The position numbers and the translations under genes are program-made. The notes below the pieces were generated by a model. It worked only from the letters and a program-made list of their open reading frames with translations, made no database searches and was not told the origin of the DNA. From positions 4,124,001-4,188,000 of the forward strand of contig JAWRVZ010000041.1 in NCBI GenBank assembly GCA_037043235.1: a DNA stretch of 64,000 nucleotides, written 5' to 3'. The stretch is from Rhodeus uyekii (taxonomy: Eukaryota > Chordata > Actinopteri > Cypriniformes > Acheilognathidae). Shown here piece by piece: positions 24,359 through 37,000 of this stretch. Numbering within the stretch: position 1 is the stretch's first letter; every line of letters starts with the position of its first letter.

Positions 24359-27300
24359 GTCAATAGATTATAGATATATAAACTACAACAATATTCCATT
24401 TGTTAGCATTACATTAGTTAACATGCACTAACTGAAAAATACTTCTAAAGCAATTATTAATCTTAATAATCTGTTAATATTACTTCATGGACCTGAACTA
24501 ACAATGAACAGTTGTATTTTATTAATAATTGTATTAATGGTAAAAAACGGATTAATAAATACAGTAACAATTGTAAAGTGTTACCAAAGTCTTAATATCT
24601 TATACAAGATCTTTTTTTGTATAGATGATTAGAGACTTTCTGGGAAAATTGTAATAGCTTTGAGAAAAAAAATAAATTGTGCAAGTGCAGTACAAAAAGT
24701 ACAGAAACTTGCTAATATAATTTGATTTATTAGCAATAACAGGTCATATTAAACGCTGTCACCATTAATAAACTATATGATATATTATTTTAATAAAAGT
24801 CTTTCCACTAATCTCCCTCCAAATCTACAAAATGAAGACATTTTTAGTGCTACTGCATGTTCGTACTGTAAATCAGGCCTGAATAATTGATACAGGAGTT
24901 TATTGATCAACCTAGCAAAACCTGCTGAAAGAGTGCGTCTGTTGAAGATCTAAGATCAAGTTTAATGTCTGATATGGAGGACTGAAAGGAAGAATGAATG
25001 ACAGCTGTACCTCTGGGGATATAGCCAGACCTCCGAGAGCATCTCCATCAAGGATGTCCGTGCCTGCATTATATATGATAATGTCAGGCCTTACTTCATT
25101 CAGTGCTCCTTCTGAATGGAGCTCCACCTTCTGTAGATACTCCATGTCTTCTGTGCCCCAATCAAGCTCCACTTTTCGTTTAATCGCTCCTGAAGTCAGA
25201 AATGAAGATCAAAATAAAAAATTGACAAAGTAACTTCCAATTCAGTCATTATTTACTCATCCTCATGCGGTCCCAAAACATTTTTTCCAAAAATCTGCTA
25301 AGCAGCTCCCTTGAATATTTCAACAGAATGAAAGTAAATGGGGACCAGGAGTTATCATAAACATCATAAAAGCATTAAATCCATGGACACCATTTACTTT
25401 CAATGTATGCAAAAAACAACAAAAAACAACATAAAAAACAGCCTGGACACAAACTTATTAAAAATACAGGTATAAGCGTAAATGACAACACTATATTCTT
25501 ATTTGGGGGGAAAACAGTCCTTTAAAGTTGCAACCATTTTCTGAAAATAATATTTCCCTCTAAATAGTCACGGTTTTCAGTCTTCTTATCCCAATCACCA
25601 AATTTTCTGTGTATGTAACTGAAGAAAAGTAACTATTTACTTTAAAAAGGTACAAGCTAATGAAAGGTGTTTTTTTATTTAAGCACGGTTTAAAGGCAAA
25701 TAGAGCACAATACCTTGCTTTCTCTGAGGCTTTTAAGACCCAATTAGTCTCTTGTGCCTTTACAGGCAGATGAGAGGACTACATCAGAAAACGGAGGTAC
25801 ATTCTCTTTTGAACGCACTGAGAAGTCACAGAGGGAAAATGGCTTAGAAAGAAACTAATGAAAACGAAGGAAAACGAGGCCATGCAAAACTTATCATGGG
25901 AAGCCAGGACGTGTCTTCAATAGAGCGAAGGGAAGTTTAAGTCAGAACATTATACGTTTATAAAACCTTATGTTTAGCTGGTTACGGTATGTAAATACTT
26001 TAATGAAACCATCTCTGGTTTGACAGGTTGTCGCAGAGTGCGCACTGGAGCTTAACAGAACAGCAATATTTCTGTCACTCCTACTCACATGTTTGACAGA
26101 GCGAGTTAGAACAGTACAGATAACGGATACGTTAATTGACGAAGATTATAATGTGACCATATCGGTGCCATTTGAAGCGTGTTGTAAGCAATTCCTTCAA
26201 ACCAATGTGGGCTGTTTCTTTGATATCCAACATATCAATCAAAATACTTGCTGAAGGAAATATCAGTGCATGTGAGGCAGAAAAAGACGACAAATCACAA
26301 TTCAGTGCGCAAAAATTACAATGAAATAATCATCCAATTAGAATTTGAATGTCAAGCCAAACGATGGACTTCAAATGTTAGGATAGATTTTGTAAAATGT
26401 AAATTTATACTGTAAACTACATCGACATCCCTTTTTATTTGCCATGTCAGCATAAACAAGATGGTTTAAGTAACAAAAACGAAATGCGGATGATGAAGAG
26501 GAGTCAACAGCTCACAGTACCATGAGGGTTGCAGGACACTGCCCCCTGTAGGGGAGCAAAGCACTTTACCATCTTCCCAGATTGCATTTCCACCAGTCTC
26601 AATCTCAGCATTCCATTATTTGTGAGTGTGTGTGTGTGCACGTATGAATATCAACAGATATGCAAATAAAGAGCATGTTCAGGCTAAATCAGTCAGATAA
26701 CCATGATCCAAAGCGCTTCAGCTTCTCATATCACTGTGGGACAGGATATCTTTACATAATCAGGATCACTTCAAATACCCATTTACACACTCAAATGCAC
26801 ATTAACTCACTCTTTGCATATCCATCTCCTGGATAGATGTGGCGATTATAGACATCCATTATGTAAACGCGTCTGTCTTCCAGGAAATCCCGTTCGTGGC
26901 CATTTCCCTGCAACATGCATCAAAGAGCAGATATAAGTTCATATTACATAGATTCCTGCAGTTTGCACTAACAACTATAATCACGATTTTCAATGATCTA
27001 AAACTAATAATAAAGATGTGGTCTAGTGGTCTATACATCAATTTGCTGATATTGGAAATAATCAAGGCTTTATGCATTTTCTGTACTGATTTTGGTAGAA
27101 ATCTGAAGTATTTTACATTCCAATATGTGTTCAAATGAGCTGAAATCAAATTAGCCAGAATAATCAATAAATAAGCATGCAAATAATATGTCTTTGTAAA
27201 AAATATAATTTAAATTCTGTGGAAATTGGTAGTGCATTTCAAAACCCTATAGGTACAAATTCTAGCGTAAATGCTGCAAAAAAAAAAAAAAAAAAAAAAA

Positions 27301-30300
27301 ACATTTTGTCTTCGTATTTGTAAAAAAAAAAAAAATCTACATATACATAAATTTTTTTTTAACCAAATCCCCTTGTGTCCATTCCCACACCTTTATGCAC
27401 AACTTCGGACAACTACTGAGTTTACATTGAAATCCCAATGAAATATCCATTAAGTTAACATGAAATTATGTGTGTTGTGTATTCCAGTGTATTTTATTCT
27501 GCCCAAAAATTCCTGTAACAGAAGTTTACAAGAAAAAAAAATCCAAATATGCATTTTAAAATAATTTATTATACTTAACATAACAGTATTCACCCATGTT
27601 ATCAACTCTCAAAAATCTCAAAACTGCCAGTCAACAATACTATAATTACATAGGTTCGGTGTAAGTGCAACTGCTTTTGTTTTTGACATCGAGAGATGCG
27701 GAATTGAGCTTTTCCTCAGATGCTAAGTGTTAATCTCTGTGTTCTGAAGACATAACATTTCCATCCCTCTTCATTCCATCCTCCTCATCTGTCATGTACA
27801 ACGTCTGGCTCTTGTCACTTTTAATTTAAAACTGCTGCAAGGCCCACAACTCATGTGTACGACTACAATCTCTTATTCCAAAACAGCCCTGTCTCTCTAC
27901 TCAGACCGTTAGCCAATTACGAGACTATGAACCAGGCGTTAGGGACACATTCACATTCTCCCGTCTGCACCATCTGTGCGCTCAAGCAGCAAAACCTTGC
28001 TGCTGGCAAAAAGATATCCATGTAGCAATTTCGAGTTAGGTCTTCTGAAATCTAACAGGCAGCTTACATTAATAATATATATACAAGAGTGATTACTCAA
28101 AATGCAGCAGCCCTTAAGTTCCACTGATGGTCACAAGTTGGTGAACTGTTATAGAATGGTAATAATACTACTGCTCTTATTATAATATTACTAATATTAT
28201 CTATAATATAACTAATATTATCGTCAAAACTATCAAAAGAGCAGTGGATGGAAGATTCAGAATTTCTGCATCAGAGACGAAGTCTGCAATCAACTCGGAA
28301 GTCTAACGCCCAAAGGCTTGTTTGCTAATACAAGCACACGCTGGAACTGTCAGATTCATTTCATTTATGTAGATTTTCCCTCTTTAGTTTGCTATAGGCG
28401 GTCAAAGGGGTGATAGATGATGCTGTTTGAATATGTGATGACATTATATTTTCAGAAACTCTAAAGTCAGAGATGCTAACAGATGCTGAAATTATTATTA
28501 CCTTGACATACATTTAAAAAAACTAATAAAATGAAAAAACATAAAATTTTTAAAGACTTAAACTGAGTTTAAATTAATCTAAAAGCTAATTCAATAAATT
28601 GAAAATAATAGTAACAATAATAACTAATAATATATTAATTCTAATTCAATTCAATTCAATGTTTGTTGTCATACGCACAGACAGAAAGCAAGTTTCCCTG
28701 CACAATGAAATTCTTACTTTGCCATCCACAGTAAATAAATAAAATAAACAAATAAATAAAATAAAAGTGCATCAATAACTCAAAATAACTTCCTATTCCT
28801 AATCCAACAGGCCATTTCCTGACTCAATGTCCTGTCAAAAAGCAACAAAAAAGCGCATTATTATAAACAAAAAATACACTGATCAATAGTGCACATTCAT
28901 TTGAATCTTTGAAAAAGATTTTTTTTCCTCATTAAAAATATAAAAGAAAAATAGATCAATATCCGAATAAAGTGGTTTTATTTTACATGAAGCAGGTTGT
29001 CTCACGGGACGGCCAGTTTGAATCACCAGCTGAATATTCAATTGATCTCCGTAACCCTCCAGTTATCAGACACATTCACTTGTGGAGGAAATTAATCATA
29101 GCTGACTGCAAATAAGGCAATTCTGCAATGACTTTAATAGCAAAAACGTTTGCTTTCAAGTGAGGCTACAGTAAATCCACACCACTAGGTATCAGTATAA
29201 GAGCCTGTTCACACCAAGAACGATAACTATAAAAATAACTATACTAGCTTCCACACCAGCGCACAACATTATTCTGTTTATTCTAAGCACATGCTTGTCT
29301 CAAATGCTCAAGCTCATTATAGCAGGATGGACCGAAAGTGATTCTAAAAATATTGTTTTTCTCTGCTATTATCAATATAGTTGAAGTTTCGACTCTGCTA
29401 TTCTTTAATATTGAGAATTATTAATATAATATTAAGATTTCCAGAACTATACCTTTATCGTTATCTTTATCGCCTTTGGTGTGAATGGGCCTTAAGTCTA
29501 AGACGACAACTGTCTCAGAAGTAAAACTGTAGGACTTGATTTTGTCCATAAGGAATTGTTTGGATGGTTGTGGTTTGCTATTGCCGTTGCTGTAAGAGGA
29601 AGGGAAACATTACATAACATTACATATTGTTTGGTATGTAACGTTACAGGGATGCTAACAACTATATAAGTACATTAATACCTCGGTTTACAAGTTTAAT
29701 TGGTTCCAAGAGCGAGCTCATAGCTCAAAATTCTCGTACACCAAAACAATTTTCCCCATAAGAATGCACTAAAAATCACTTGATTCGTTCCACATGACCA
29801 TAAATGCCCATTTAAAATATTTTTTGTGTGTTTTACCCTATTAATTGCAGTTAAAATTATAACCATTAATATCTCATATAAATACTAATTAATAATTGAC
29901 AATCAAACACTAGACGGGAGGAGGGGGACGGGGGTGTTACTGCTTAGATGGAGGATTTCATACCTTCTTTCTATATGCTGTACTGTACGTATACATTTCA
30001 CTACGTGAACAATAGCGATCACAATTAATGTTAACAACACGAGGTAAAACCGCTGTAAATCACTTATAAAAGAATGCACTGTGGTGAGTGATGCAACCAA
30101 ACTGAGCGACTAAGAGAATGAACGAGTTAAGGGGTGATAAAGGGGTTGGAACCGCGTGACTGTTTTATGACAGGCAGATGTTAGGATATTTCCAGTAAAA
30201 ATGCGCGCAAAGATGCTGAGCGTTAGGACTTTTCCACACAAAAATGTGCGTGGGTGAGGGAATATTTTTCTCACACACCGATCCAATGCTCGTACACCGA

Positions 30301-33300
30301 TTTGACTTTCCATGCTCGTATACTAAGTCACTCGTAAACCGAGGTATTACTGTACTTTAATTCTTAATATGTCATCATACAGGGGACTTCATTGTACAGA
30401 TAAACCTTGGTTATTAGCACAAACTTATGAATTCATATATGCAATGGATGTCGCCTTCAGAGACCAGCACCTGCCATTACGTGTCATAATTTTAAGCTTT
30501 TAATTGGAGCTTCAGCGCCAATTTCTCCCCATCAATATTTTCACAGCCTTTAAACCCAGCTGAGACAGCGTTTCAGACCCATTTATATGCCAACATGAAG
30601 ATTCCCACCTTTGTTCTGCTTGTGGCCCTCCATGAATTATTCACCCGACAATGTTATTGATCTGATCTTGTTGGCTTAGTCGATGAGCAAAAGACCATAA
30701 TTACAATCAAACCACAGTAAAAAATGCTTATGACAGTTTCATGTGCTACTGTAGCACCAAAATTATCAACAACAACAGCTCCTTGGTCCATGAGAACTTA
30801 ATTAATAGGCTGGGCTAATTACCAGGGGAGGTGACTCATTAGGAAGGAGAGTGCAATAAACTGCAAATTAGAGGGAAACATGTTGATTTACACTAATTAA
30901 GGAAGGAAGGATATAACATGTTAAGACTAGTGGTTGACTGATATGGCTGGCCGGAATAATAAATATGTACTCTAACTCTAAAAGTTTAAGGTCAGTCTGA
31001 TTTTTTTTTTTTTATAGAGTTAATACTTTTATTAACAGGGTCATGTTGAGTTTAATTTCTGATTCCTCTCATGTGCCTTTGTTTCTTTTCAGTTTAGTTT
31101 CCATTCATAAGGGGCCGTTTACAACATTTGGTCATTACTTTACATGACAGCGGCATTTTGGGGGTCTGAAACTGCAAACCTTTGAAAACAGGTTTCAAAG
31201 TTTAGTTGTATTCACAGATCTGTGTGAACAGGGATCATTTTGACAAAGTTGTGCTCTGTACGCATACTAAACATTGTCTGTACTAAACTTTTCCGTTTTT
31301 TTGTACATTGCTGTTGTGTAAACATACCTTTAGTTACCAATTCCTCCTGTTTGTTACCTTGGTTACTGATTAGTCCCACCTGTGTCTCATTTAGTTGTGT
31401 ATTTATGCTCTCTATGTTGTTCGGTTCACAGTCAGTTATCTTCTTTGTTATATGTTTGTTATGTTGAGTCTCCTGACTATTCTCTTGGTTTATTACAGAG
31501 TGTTTGTATTTATTCTCTGCATCTTCTGTGCTGGAGTCCGAAGCTACACCTGGGACTTTATGTAGCAAGGATTCCTTAAATTGATCAAAGTGCACAAAGG
31601 TCATTCATAATGTCACAAAAGATGCCGTCTTTAATAGCACAGAAAGATAGCATAGTCTATGATGCCTTTTATCAGCAGAGTAAAACTTTTTTTTAAATAT
31701 TTTCTTAGTATACGTTCACGAGGTAGGTGACATTTTGCTTTTCTTTCATTCAAATTATCTTGAAAGAAAAAAAAAACATTAAATCAAACAAAATCTTGAC
31801 AACATGAAGAAACATAACAGCCATAATCAAACTCTTTGTAGCCGATTACCCATTTAGAGCGGTTAATTCAAGTCTTTACCTCAGAGTCTTTGGTTGCAAG
31901 ACAGCTCTCTTTTCATTCTGTTACCTCATCAAGCACTTCCTTGTCTCTTTCACTTGACCCAGCCCTGTCTCTCACTTGGGCACAATGTCAAACTAAATAT
32001 TTCTTGCTCACCTTCACTGCTTCCAAAGTCCATGGAGAAAAGCTAGTTCATACAATCTCACAAGTGCTTAATTGCGTTGTATGTTAGCCCATAAATACAC
32101 TAGTGATTAAGTAAATATCATGATGTTAAGGATAAAACAATATGACTGGCATATGGTTGTCTTTTTAAGACAATTTTAAAGTGCAGTCTACACTTCCATT
32201 TAAAGATCATAAAACCTGTAATATAGTGAAAAATGATTAAAGAACAGTCATATTTTATTAAAGAGCAGGATAATTTACCATTTCAGCACTGCATTGGATA
32301 TGACATGTTCTACTGCTGCTAAGATCAACAAAGCTTCTTACAGTATTCATCTTGCAAAATTAAAATGTCCTTGATTTCTTGAAATAAGTAATTGATATTA
32401 TTCAGTATGCAAACAAATTCTGTAAGTGTCAGAACTGTAACAACTTATACTATTCTTCTATTACTGAAAATATCCATATTTTGAATGTTTCTGAAATAAG
32501 TCTCTTATGCTCACCAAAGCTGCATTATGTGATAAAAAATACAGTAATAACAGTAATTTTACAATTCAAAATAACTCCACTATTTTAATGTTTGGAAATT
32601 CCTGTGATGACAAAGCTGAATTTTCAGCAGCCATTTCTTCCGTCTCTAGTGTTAAGAAACATTTATTGTTATCAATTATAAAAATAGTCATGCTTCTTAA
32701 TATATAGAACATGAATAGACTGTTCCAAAAAGCAGCATTTATTTGTTGATCCCAAACATTTGAATGATCATGTACATTAAACAACGTCCATTCAAAGTAC
32801 AGACACATGGCCCATGCAATATGGAATTTGCAAAGACACAGGAGGAAAAAAAAACTGTTATTATTATACTATGACGGTGTAAAACTTTGGGGAAAGAAAC
32901 CTTTAAGTGGACCGGAAGGGGGGGAATGATAAAAACCATGTACAATCTGACTATTTAACGCTCATGAGATGGTAAAAGAACTACAGAAAAAGCTATCACA
33001 CCATTACACACTATAAGAGCATGTATGATATAATAACACACTTGACAGCCCAAAAAGTAGCATTGCCATCATTACGTAGTAATTGCCATAGCAATCATCT
33101 TAACGACACACTCAACAACAGCCAACACTAACGGAGCCATGACAACAGAAGAAAGCAATTTTCAGCAGCAAAAGTGTCAAAGCTGTTGCATACAAGTAAT
33201 TGGAGTGCAGAAATATTGATTTCATCTCCAAAAGGGGGGTATTATCTCGTCTACGGTGTCAATTCCATTGACTGACAGAGTGGAGTTGGAAAAGGACTGC

Positions 33301-33933
33301 TCACCTGATGGGCGTCTAGATCGATGATGGTGGCCCTGGCAACTCCCTCCACCCTCTCAAAGAGAAACTGCGGAATGAAACACACAAGGGAGGAATTTAG
33401 GTTCTGCCAGACAGAGGAACAAATTGCAAAGAGGTCTGTTGATCTCGTCACATCGTAAGAGTCTGAGAGTGGAATAAATGTGAAAAAAAAAAGAAATCAA
33501 TGAATGAGTTTCAGTAAAAATAGGTAGACGCCAAACATGATATTCTTACTCATGAGTCTATGCAGGAAAGGATTTTTTAACAAGGCTTTTTCAGGGAGAA
33601 AAGTGAAAAGGTTTAATGCCGTTTATGCAAGTAATCCTCGTATCTCTAGTCTATTTCTTAAACAGAGTTACTTTTTTAAATGACCAAACAGCAACTATAC
33701 TGAACAAATTCACTAATCAAAAAAAAGTTATAGTTGTAAAAAATCGTATATTTGATCATTTGCATATGACTGACATCAGCTCCTTGTGTAATTTAAAAAC
33801 AATCTGCGTGACTATTTGCATAAATAAATAAATCTAAATATTTTATCTTTTTTTAAATTAAATAATAAATAAATATATATAAAAATTGTGAACTTGGAAT
33901 AATATTTTTTTATAAAAAGAAATGAGTAAAATA

Positions 33934-34001
<68 letters not shown>

Positions 34002-37000
34002 AAATATTTCAGTTAGCAACTGCTTGAAGATTTAAACTGTTAAAGATATTGAGAATATTTCATATTATTCATATTCACAACTGTGTATATGGTTAATAAA
34101 TTGCTGATGATAGAGCCTCATTCTCTAGCAATCTCTAGTGTTTTGCTGCAACATTTCACCTTGATTGCTAGTGTGATATCAGCGTATGCACAAAAACCTC
34201 CTCCTTTGTCACTAGAGCAGTGGTGGAAGCCTCCTCCTGCAAGAGAAGCAGAAATGGGCCTTTAAAAAAAGCTCAACTCAGCGAATGGTGTATAAAAATG
34301 GTGCCACCAAAAGATTCCTGCTTGAATATTCCCCCAAAATGTAGGTGATCGAGAAACTAGCTTTTAATTGGGAACATATTTACACATTCAGGCAACAGAT
34401 CTGATCTGTCCTTCCTTGACCTGCCACATTTAGCCTCATTAAATGACTCTGCACTCCGGAAGCTCCTCTACGGGAGCGGGCCGGTTTGCTGATTAGCATT
34501 TATTGCTTATTCACACGACCCCGCTTGCTGATCACCTTTCAATTACTGTGCAACACCCATTGAGGGACAACGCACGCATTTGAATGAACAGCAATATTTA
34601 GCAACGCAAAGGAAACAGCATGAGGGCAAGTTTCTCATCGGCATGAGAGAAATGGCTGAGTTTGCAGAAGCTATGCTTTCCCCCCCACTTTATTCTGAAT
34701 CGAAGACGAGAACAGAATTATCTTAGATGCTTTCTTTAAACCAGTGGTTTTCAAACACATACCTCCAGTCCAGGACCAATGGTACACAACATGACTATTA
34801 CAAATAAATAAATAGAGTGATCCCTTGTTTATCGCGGTTAATGTGGACCGGAACCCCTGCGATAGGTGAAAATCCGCAAAGTAGGATCAGCCAATCAGCT
34901 CACGGGATACATCCACTCATGCTTTCGTTCGTCGATCTCGCGCCGGGAACCAATCACGCGTCTTGTCTGAGTGCCCGTGGGTGTGTACAAAGCCTCTGAG
35001 AAAGTTTCTCTCTTTGTCTGGGAAACCGTCTCTCTCACGCATCATGATAAAACAATGCTGTTTTCCGTAGTATGGCTGCCGATATGGCAATATTTTTGAA
35101 TTATTATTTTTCAATGAATATTTTTGAGGCCACGAAACTTGAACCGTGAAGTGGCGAGGGATTACTGTAATAATAATAATATTTATTATTAAATGTAATT
35201 ATTAAATCACTTATCCAATTCAGGGTTTTTTATATTTCATGTTTCATTTATTTTTTATTATCTTCATGCATTTTTATTACATATAAAATATATGTAAAAT
35301 AGGACACTGTCACAGTCCTTAAGCTTGGACTCAAAGAGATGCATTAGTTCAACATCGACAAAATTGGAAGGAACTTGTGACTAGGTAATATTATGATGTT
35401 TGAGAATTACTACTTTAAATGATCAATAGTTTGTCTAAGATGAAATCAAATATGCGAGGAAGCACAGCAAATCCATAAGCCACAGTACGCTCCTGTTTTC
35501 ACTGCAATTGTTTTTCAAGTGATGATTGGGAGCATTAGAAAGAAAACTCACCCACATTTATTGCCCATCCACGATCCATTGCCAGCTTCCCAGCCTGGGT
35601 AAAAAGAAAAAAAGAGAGAACACTTTACGCTCATGGTCTCATTTTCCCCCTATCCATACATCAATAAATTAACAGAAAAATAGAAATCTGTTCATGTGTC
35701 AGATAAATCAAAAGCAGAGTAACTTGGCACTAAAGCTGAGGGAGGATACAACATTATCTGAATTTCTTTCATCTCTGATTACAAACCCTTTCAATTTCAC
35801 ACAGAAGTTATGTGCATATATATAGTCTACTAATGGCTTAAGAGGGGTTTGGTGCAGCTTTTTACTGAGCCTGCACATTTCTAATTTTCAAACACACTCA
35901 TTTTAGATGTTAAAGGTTTCCTCATATATTCTTTCCCTTATTCACTAATCTGTCTTCTGTCTTAGCTTAGCTCTATTTCCGTTATCATTTCACATTACCA
36001 TAGTGAATGTATCTATCGTACACATTTAATGGCAGTGGAATAACAGGAAATGGCTTTAAAATGGTTTCCATCACAGCAAGGGTTATCCATTTGTCTATCA
36101 CAGATAAGACCATCTTCCAAGAGTAGCGCATTTCAATGAGGTTTGCAATAAAAAGAAAACTTGATGCTGCTTTGTTGAAATAATAATCAGCTTTTCACTC
36201 GTCTTTCAAAATGAGAACAGTTTGTGTTTTCTTTATGTCACAAGTAATCAAATTGCCTCTGTGAGCCTTTAGAAGCTCTGAGTTCTTGGTACAAGCCTTA
36301 GTATCTGCAGTTACATCAAGAGTGATATTCTCTATATTAGTTATATCCACTTTTTTATATTCTACTGTTCAAAAGTTCGGAGTCAGTAAGGTTTTTTAAT
36401 TTTCAGAAAGAAGTCCCTTATGCTCACCAAGGCTGCATTTATTTCATTAAAAATATACAGTAAAAACAGTAATAGTGAGAAATATTATTACAATTATTGC
36501 CGTTTTATATTTTTGAGGAAACCAATATTTTTTTTGAAATTATAACTCTTTATTGATTGTTAAAAGGAACAGAATTATATGTTATATTATAACAGCAATA
36601 TTTATTTGAAATTCTTTTTTTGTTTTAATTTCTTTCAGAAAAAATAAATGAACTAAATCTTACTGAACAAAGATATCTTTATGTAATAAAAGAACATTTA
36701 GAATGTATACAATACAAAAACTTTTAAATAGGTGAGACCTTTTTAAAAACATCCTTTAAAAGACCTTAACAAATACAAGCAATTTATGTAAAATAGCAGA
36801 ATCAGCAATATTATTTCTAATGGGTGTTGCTTTTCGAATACGGACACACTCTGAGATAATGACTAAAGATCATTTTAGAAAAGTTCAACTGCATCTAGAA
36901 TTGATATACAACCAATACACTCATGACACTGTCTTCTGAGTGCATTTAAAGCTACTTTCAGTCACTCGTCAGGTAGATAGCCGAGCTAAGAAGAGAGCAA

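Noticed and set aside
31212..31604. 130-codon minus-strand frame in hdac11 intron 7
   Set aside because: Polar, repeat-free composition with no recognisable domain, and it overlaps an LTR-like segment that reads better on the other strand.
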